Made by a program: the position numbers and the translations under genes. A DNA stretch of 64,000 nucleotides, taken from the NCBI RefSeq assembly GCF_041053055.1, contig NZ_CP163443.1:1302001-1366000 (forward strand). Direction: 5' to 3'. Position 1 is the stretch's first letter. Each line of letters opens with the position of its first letter. The notes below the pieces were generated by a model. It was not told where the DNA came from and did no database searches. It saw nothing but the letters and a program-made list of their open reading frames with translations. Of this stretch, positions 60,469 through 64,000 are shown piece after piece. Source of the stretch: Streptomyces sp. R41 (GTDB taxonomy: Bacteria > Actinomycetota > Actinomycetes > Streptomycetales > Streptomycetaceae).

Positions 60469-63400
60469 GTGGAGAAGCCGCTGCGCTTCAAGATTCTCGG
60501 TCCGCTGAGCGTGCTCGCGGACGACGGACAGGTGAAGGTGGGCGGGCCGCGCCACCGGACCATTCTGGCACTGTTGTTGCTGAATCCGGAGAGGACCGTA
60601 TCGGTCGACAAGCTGGTCGACGCGGTCTGGGGAGACCAACCGCCCGCCACGGCACGTACACAGGTATCGATTTGCATAGCCGCCTTGCGCAAATCATTCA
60701 GGAAAGCTGGAATCGCCGAGGAAGTCATCGTCACGGCCCATCCGGGATATCTGCTGCGCGCCAGTGGACATCTGCTGGACAGCCTCGAATTCTCGGCGCT
60801 CGTCTCCGCTGCCGAGCGCGCCGTGCAGGAGAAGCGGCTGTCCGATGCTGCCCGGCACTACGCCGAGGCGTTGCGGCTGTGGCACGGTCCCGCGCTGGCG
60901 GGCGTGACCGGAGCGGCGGTGGAGGACGAGGCGCGGCGTCTGGAGGAGTTACGTCTCAACACCTATGACGACGCGATCGCCGTCGAGCTGGAACTCGGCC
61001 ATCACCAGAGAATCATTCCGGAACTCGATGCCACGGTGCGCGCGCACCCCATGCGTGAGCGCACCCGGCACCATCTGATCACCGCGCAGTACCGTTCCGG
61101 CCGCCGTGCCGAGGCCATGGAAACGTTCCGCCTCGGGCGCCGCCTGTTCATCGATGAGCTCGGCCTCGAACCGGGCCCCGCTCTACGCGAGTTGCACGAC
61201 GCGATCCTGCACGACGACGTATCTCCGGCCGCGGGCGAGCGGGGGCCGTCCGCCGCGGAGCACGAGCAACCGCGGGATCCGGTGGGCAAGCCCTTCGAAC
61301 TTCCCCCGGACGTACCGGGATTCACCGGACGTGTACGGGAAATGGCACTGCTGGACGCCCTGCTCGAGCGCACCGACGAGGTGCGCGGGCCGACGGCCGG
61401 GCTCATCACCGGAGTCGGCGGACTGGGCAAGACCTGCCTGGCCGTGCACTGGGCGCACAGCGTCTCCGAACACTTCCCCGACGGTCACCTCTTCGCCGAC
61501 CTCCGCGGATACGACGAGAACCACGAGCCGGCCCCGGTCGGCGAGGTCCTCGGCCGGTTCCTGCGCTCGCTGGGTGTACCGGGCGACCGGATCCCGGTCG
61601 GTCTCGAGGAGCGGGCCTCGCTGTATCGCAGCATCCTGGCCGAGCGGCGGGTGCTCGTGGTCCTCGACAATGTGCATTCCTACCCGCACATCGTGCCGCT
61701 GCTGCCGAGCAGCCCCGGCTGCTGTGTGCTGATCACCAGCCGGGAGCAGCTCGCCGAGCTGGTCGCCTGGCCGCCGCAGTGCCGGGTGCAGCTGGGCCGG
61801 CTGACCGGACCCGAGGCGGTGGAGCTGCTCGGCCGCATCGTCGGTGAGCGGCGCGTCGCCGACGATCCCGCGTCCGTCGCCCGGGTCGCGGAGCTGTGCG
61901 ACCGACTGCCGCTGGCCCTCAGGATCGCCGGGGCGCGACTCGCCGCCAAGCCGCACTGGACGGTGGCGCGGCTCGTCTCCCTGCTCAGCGACGAGCGCCG
62001 CCGGCTGGACGAGCTGAGCGAAGGCGAGTCACAGGTCAGGGCGGGCTTCGCGCTGAGCTATCGGTGCCTGAGCGACGAAGCGGCCCGGCTCTACCGGCTC
62101 CTCGGGCTCCTGGAGGTACCGGACTTCGCGCCCTGGCTGGGCGCCGCGCTCGTCGACGCGGATCCCGCGACGGCGGAGCGGCTCCTGGAGCAACTGGTCG
62201 ACGCCCAGTTCCTGGACGTGACCGGCGCGGACGCGATGGGCCGGCCGCGCTACCGCTTCCAGAACCTCTTGCGGCTGTACGCCCACGAGCGCGCCCACGG
62301 CGAGGAGTCCGAGCAGGAGCGGCGGACCGCCCGTGAACGGGTCTTCCGCAGCGCGCTGTCCCTGGCGGAACTGGCCCACCGGCGCTTCTACGGGGGTGAC
62401 TTCAGCGTCCTGCACGGCACGACCCCGCGCCGCCCGCTGCCCGACGACGTCGCCACAGATCTCGCGGCCCGGCCGCTGCGGTGGCTGGAGGCGGAGCGGC
62501 TCACCCTGTCCGCGCTGGTGGAGCAGGCGGCGGAGCTCGGTCTGGACGAACTGGCCTGGGATCTCACCATGTCCACGGTGGTGCTCTTCGAGACCCGTGA
62601 CCACACCGACGACTGGCGTGCCTGCGCGGAGCGCGCCCTCGCCGCGACGCGGGCCGCCGGGAACGTCCGGGGGCAGGGCGCGATGCTGCACATCCTGGGT
62701 GCGCTGGAGATGCGGCTGCGGAGGTTCCCGGAGGCCGACGAGTGCTTCGCCGCCGCGCTGGCGCTGCACACACGGGCCGGGGAGCGGCACGGGCGGGCGC
62801 TGGTGCTGCGCAGCATGGCGATGATCGACGAGATGCGCGGCGAGCTGACGAGAGCGATGAGCCGCAGCACCGAGGCACTGGAGGTCTTCCGCGAGGTGGG
62901 TGACCTCTCCTCGGAGGCCCATGTGCTCAACAACATGGCGCAGATCGAGCTCGACCGCGGTCATGTCGACCGGGCGGCCGAGCTGGGCCGGGAGTCCGTC
63001 CGGGTCGCCGAGGCCATCGGTGACGGCGGCTCGCGCAGTGTCGCGCTCGCCACCCACCGGCTGGGCCGGGTGCTGCTGGCCCAGGGCCGTTTCGCGCGGG
63101 CCGAGGAGGCCCTGCTGCGCATGGTGCGGATCGTGCAGGACAACGCCGACATGCTGGGGCTCGCGCACGGGCTGCTGGCGCTCGGGGAGGTACGGCTCGG
63201 GGCGGACCGCCCGGAGCAGGCCCGGATGACGTTGACGCAGGCCCTCGACGCGGCGGAGCAGGTCAGCAATCCGCTGGTCGAGGGGAAGATCAAGCTGGTG
63301 CTGGGCGAGGCCTGCGGGAAGTGCGGTCACCGTGCCCGCGCGCTGCGGTATCTGGCGGAGGCCCGGGACTGCTTCGCCCGTATCGATGTGAAGCCCTGGC

Positions 63401-63543
63401 TGGAGCGAGTCGACCGCGCCCTCGAAGCGCTGGGCTCCGAAAGGGCTCCGGCACTTCCGGCGCAGACGTCCACCGCGGGCGGGTCACCGGATCGTGCGAG
63501 CACGGCGCGGGCTGCGGCCGCGACGTCGGGACGACGCCGCTGA
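60469..63543 (+). CDS. SARP/AfsR-type transcriptional activator with NB-ARC and TPR domains
   Basis: 1024 residues. An OmpR-like winged helix (1-95: RFKILGPLSVLADDGQVKVGGPRHRTILALLLL), a bacterial transcriptional activation domain (100-245: WHGPALAGV, ending GLEPGPALRELHDAIL), an NB-ARC ATPase (285-560; Walker A GVGGLGKT at 315-322, Walker B VLVVLDNVHSYP) and TPR repeats (about 730-1005). AfsR-like proteins activate secondary-metabolite or regulatory genes and are switched by nucleotide binding and sometimes Ser/Thr kinases. Residue 161 is encoded by TTA (60949-60951), so it needs the bldA tRNA. The GTG at 60469 has GGGGAGGGCAA upstream. Confidence 0.93.
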   Translation: MEKPLRFKILGPLSVLADDGQVKVGGPRHRTILALLLLNPERTVSVDKLVDAVWGDQPPATARTQVSICIAALRKSFRKAGIAEEVIVTAHPGYLLRASGHLLDSLEFSALVSAAERAVQEKRLSDAARHYAEALRLWHGPALAGVTGAAVEDEARRLEELRLNTYDDAIAVELELGHHQRIIPELDATVRAHPMRERTRHHLITAQYRSGRRAEAMETFRLGRRLFIDELGLEPGPALRELHDAILHDDVSPAAGERGPSAAEHEQPRDPVGKPFELPPDVPGFTGRVREMALLDALLERTDEVRGPTAGLITGVGGLGKTCLAVHWAHSVSEHFPDGHLFADLRGYDENHEPAPVGEVLGRFLRSLGVPGDRIPVGLEERASLYRSILAERRVLVVLDNVHSYPHIVPLLPSSPGCCVLITSREQLAELVAWPPQCRVQLGRLTGPEAVELLGRIVGERRVADDPASVARVAELCDRLPLALRIAGARLAAKPHWTVARLVSLLSDERRRLDELSEGESQVRAGFALSYRCLSDEAARLYRLLGLLEVPDFAPWLGAALVDADPATAERLLEQLVDAQFLDVTGADAMGRPRYRFQNLLRLYAHERAHGEESEQERRTARERVFRSALSLAELAHRRFYGGDFSVLHGTTPRRPLPDDVATDLAARPLRWLEAERLTLSALVEQAAELGLDELAWDLTMSTVVLFETRDHTDDWRACAERALAATRAAGNVRGQGAMLHILGALEMRLRRFPEADECFAAALALHTRAGERHGRALVLRSMAMIDEMRGELTRAMSRSTEALEVFREVGDLSSEAHVLNNMAQIELDRGHVDRAAELGRESVRVAEAIGDGGSRSVALATHRLGRVLLAQGRFARAEEALLRMVRIVQDNADMLGLAHGLLALGEVRLGADRPEQARMTLTQALDAAEQVSNPLVEGKIKLVLGEACGKCGHRARALRYLAEARDCFARIDVKPWLERVDRALEALGSERAPALPAQTSTAGGSPDRASTARAAAATSGRRR

Positions 63544-63703
63544 GGGGTGCGGCGGCAGGCCGGACTGCCGGCGGAGTGCGGGACGAAGGCGGATCGATAG
63601 TGGCCCGAAGCCGCATGTCTCTAGTTTCGATTGCGAACGAAGGGGACGGCGCCGGGCGCTTTCCCCTCACCCGCACCCGCTACGGCAAGACTCGGGAGTC
63701 GCA

Positions 63704-63862
63704 ATGCAGAACATCTGGAGCACGACGGCCAGGCAGATAGTGATGGTCTGGATCATCGCGCTCTGCGCGCTCGGCGCGGCAGGTTCCCTGGCCGCCGCCT
63801 CCACCGGCGCCGGCCCGGCCAGCACGACGGTCGTCAGCCCCGACGAGGAGGACTGGCACTGA
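63704..63862 (+). CDS. 52-residue membrane peptide downstream of the SARP gene
   Basis: The ATG at 63704, with GGGAG five bases upstream, opens MQNIWSTTARQIVMVWIIALC: a short positive start, one membrane helix (IVMVWIIALCALGAAGSLAAA), then a polar tail ending SPDEEDWH. The terminator hairpin 22 bp after the stop codon supports a real transcript. Small peptides behind AfsR/SARP genes are known in Streptomyces (AfsS is one), but this one does not have the AfsS repeat motif. It could be a membrane regulator or signal precursor. Confidence 0.65.
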   Translation: MQNIWSTTARQIVMVWIIALCALGAAGSLAAASTGAGPASTTVVSPDEEDWH

Positions 63863-63883
63863 GGTACCCGCCGTCGACTGACC

Positions 63884-63913
63884 GGTCCGGCTCCGCTGCT
63901 GCGGAGCCGGACC
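63884..63913 (+). terminator. Strong hairpin terminator after the SARP/peptide unit
   Basis: A perfect 13-bp stem GGTCCGGCTCCGC/GCGGAGCCGGACC with a TGCT loop. The remaining 87 bp to the window end hold nothing recognisable. Confidence 0.85.
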
Positions 63914-64000
63914 TGTGTCGGCCCGATTCAGGCCGGATGTGGAGCCGTTGGCAACGCTGTCATCAGTGCGCCGCGGTGGACCGTTCCCGTTCGCGATGTG

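Noticed and set aside
1..64000. tRNA, rRNA, transposase or integrase genes
   Set aside because: None was seen on reading; no cloverleaf-like or DDE/tyrosine-recombinase protein was recognised. A tRNAscan/Infernal run would be needed to exclude small RNAs.

Overview
The window is a stretch of high-GC actinobacterial chromosome and almost certainly comes from a Streptomyces. The evidence is extreme third-position GC, a SARP/AfsR-type regulator, rare in-frame TTA codons (the bldA signature) in three genes, a LAETG (sortase E type) wall anchor, a mycothiol-dependent isomerase-like protein, DUF6230/DUF6114 proteins, and sugar ABC operons with no ATPase gene. I saw no rRNA, tRNA, CRISPR array, transposase or integrase. 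Most of the window reads as chromosomal accessory or arm-like sequence: many secreted proteins, many regulator/target pairs, and several gene relics.

Layout. 1-5.1 kb: end of a VOC protein, a perfect 36-bp hairpin, a disulfide-oxidoreductase-like flavoprotein, a secreted protein and a secreted phosphodiesterase. 5.1-9.7 kb: a wall-anchored DUF1996 protein, relics of an expansin-like gene and of a sugar ABC permease, then ThuA and Gfo/Idh genes left from a decayed sugar operon. 10.1-11.8 kb: a TetR/SDR divergent pair with three copies of one operator, followed by a beheaded DoxX gene. 11.8-13.7 kb: a DUF6230/DUF6114/secreted-protein operon. 14-20.8 kb: TetR, a secreted metal-dependent hydrolase with a discoidin domain, a lipoprotein, an MFS permease and an MDMPI-like protein. 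20.9-26.7 kb: MarR/MFS, a NarL-type two-component system, and TetR/deazaflavin reductase, with clear operators in front of the MarR and TetR pairs. 26.7-31.6 kb: FAD oxidoreductase, M20 dipeptidase, a kinase relic, a kinase-NUDIX fusion and small secreted proteins.

31.6-36.4 kb is the most unusual part. A compact three-gene operon encodes a Trypco2-like protein, a 1323-residue protein with trypsin-like protease, STAND NTPase and TPR regions, and a DUF4913 protein. It resembles the NTP-dependent conflict (defence) systems of multicellular bacteria. 36.6-44.4 kb is an alpha-galactoside uptake and use locus: binding protein, two permeases, secreted GH27 alpha-galactosidase, ROK kinase and LacI regulator with a palindromic operator.

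44.4-64 kb is more core-like: a DUF6986 lyase-like enzyme, a secreted endonuclease/phosphatase, etfBA, flavin reductase, thioredoxin/DUF4395, an acyltransferase, a B3/B4-domain gene broken by an exact 55-bp tandem duplication, a transglutaminase-like protein, a DUF6421/SDR/threonine-aldolase operon, an esterase, GDPD, GNAT and VOC proteins. It ends with a TTA-containing SARP regulator followed by a 52-residue membrane peptide and a strong terminator.

All domain calls come from reading the protein sequence. No database search was run.
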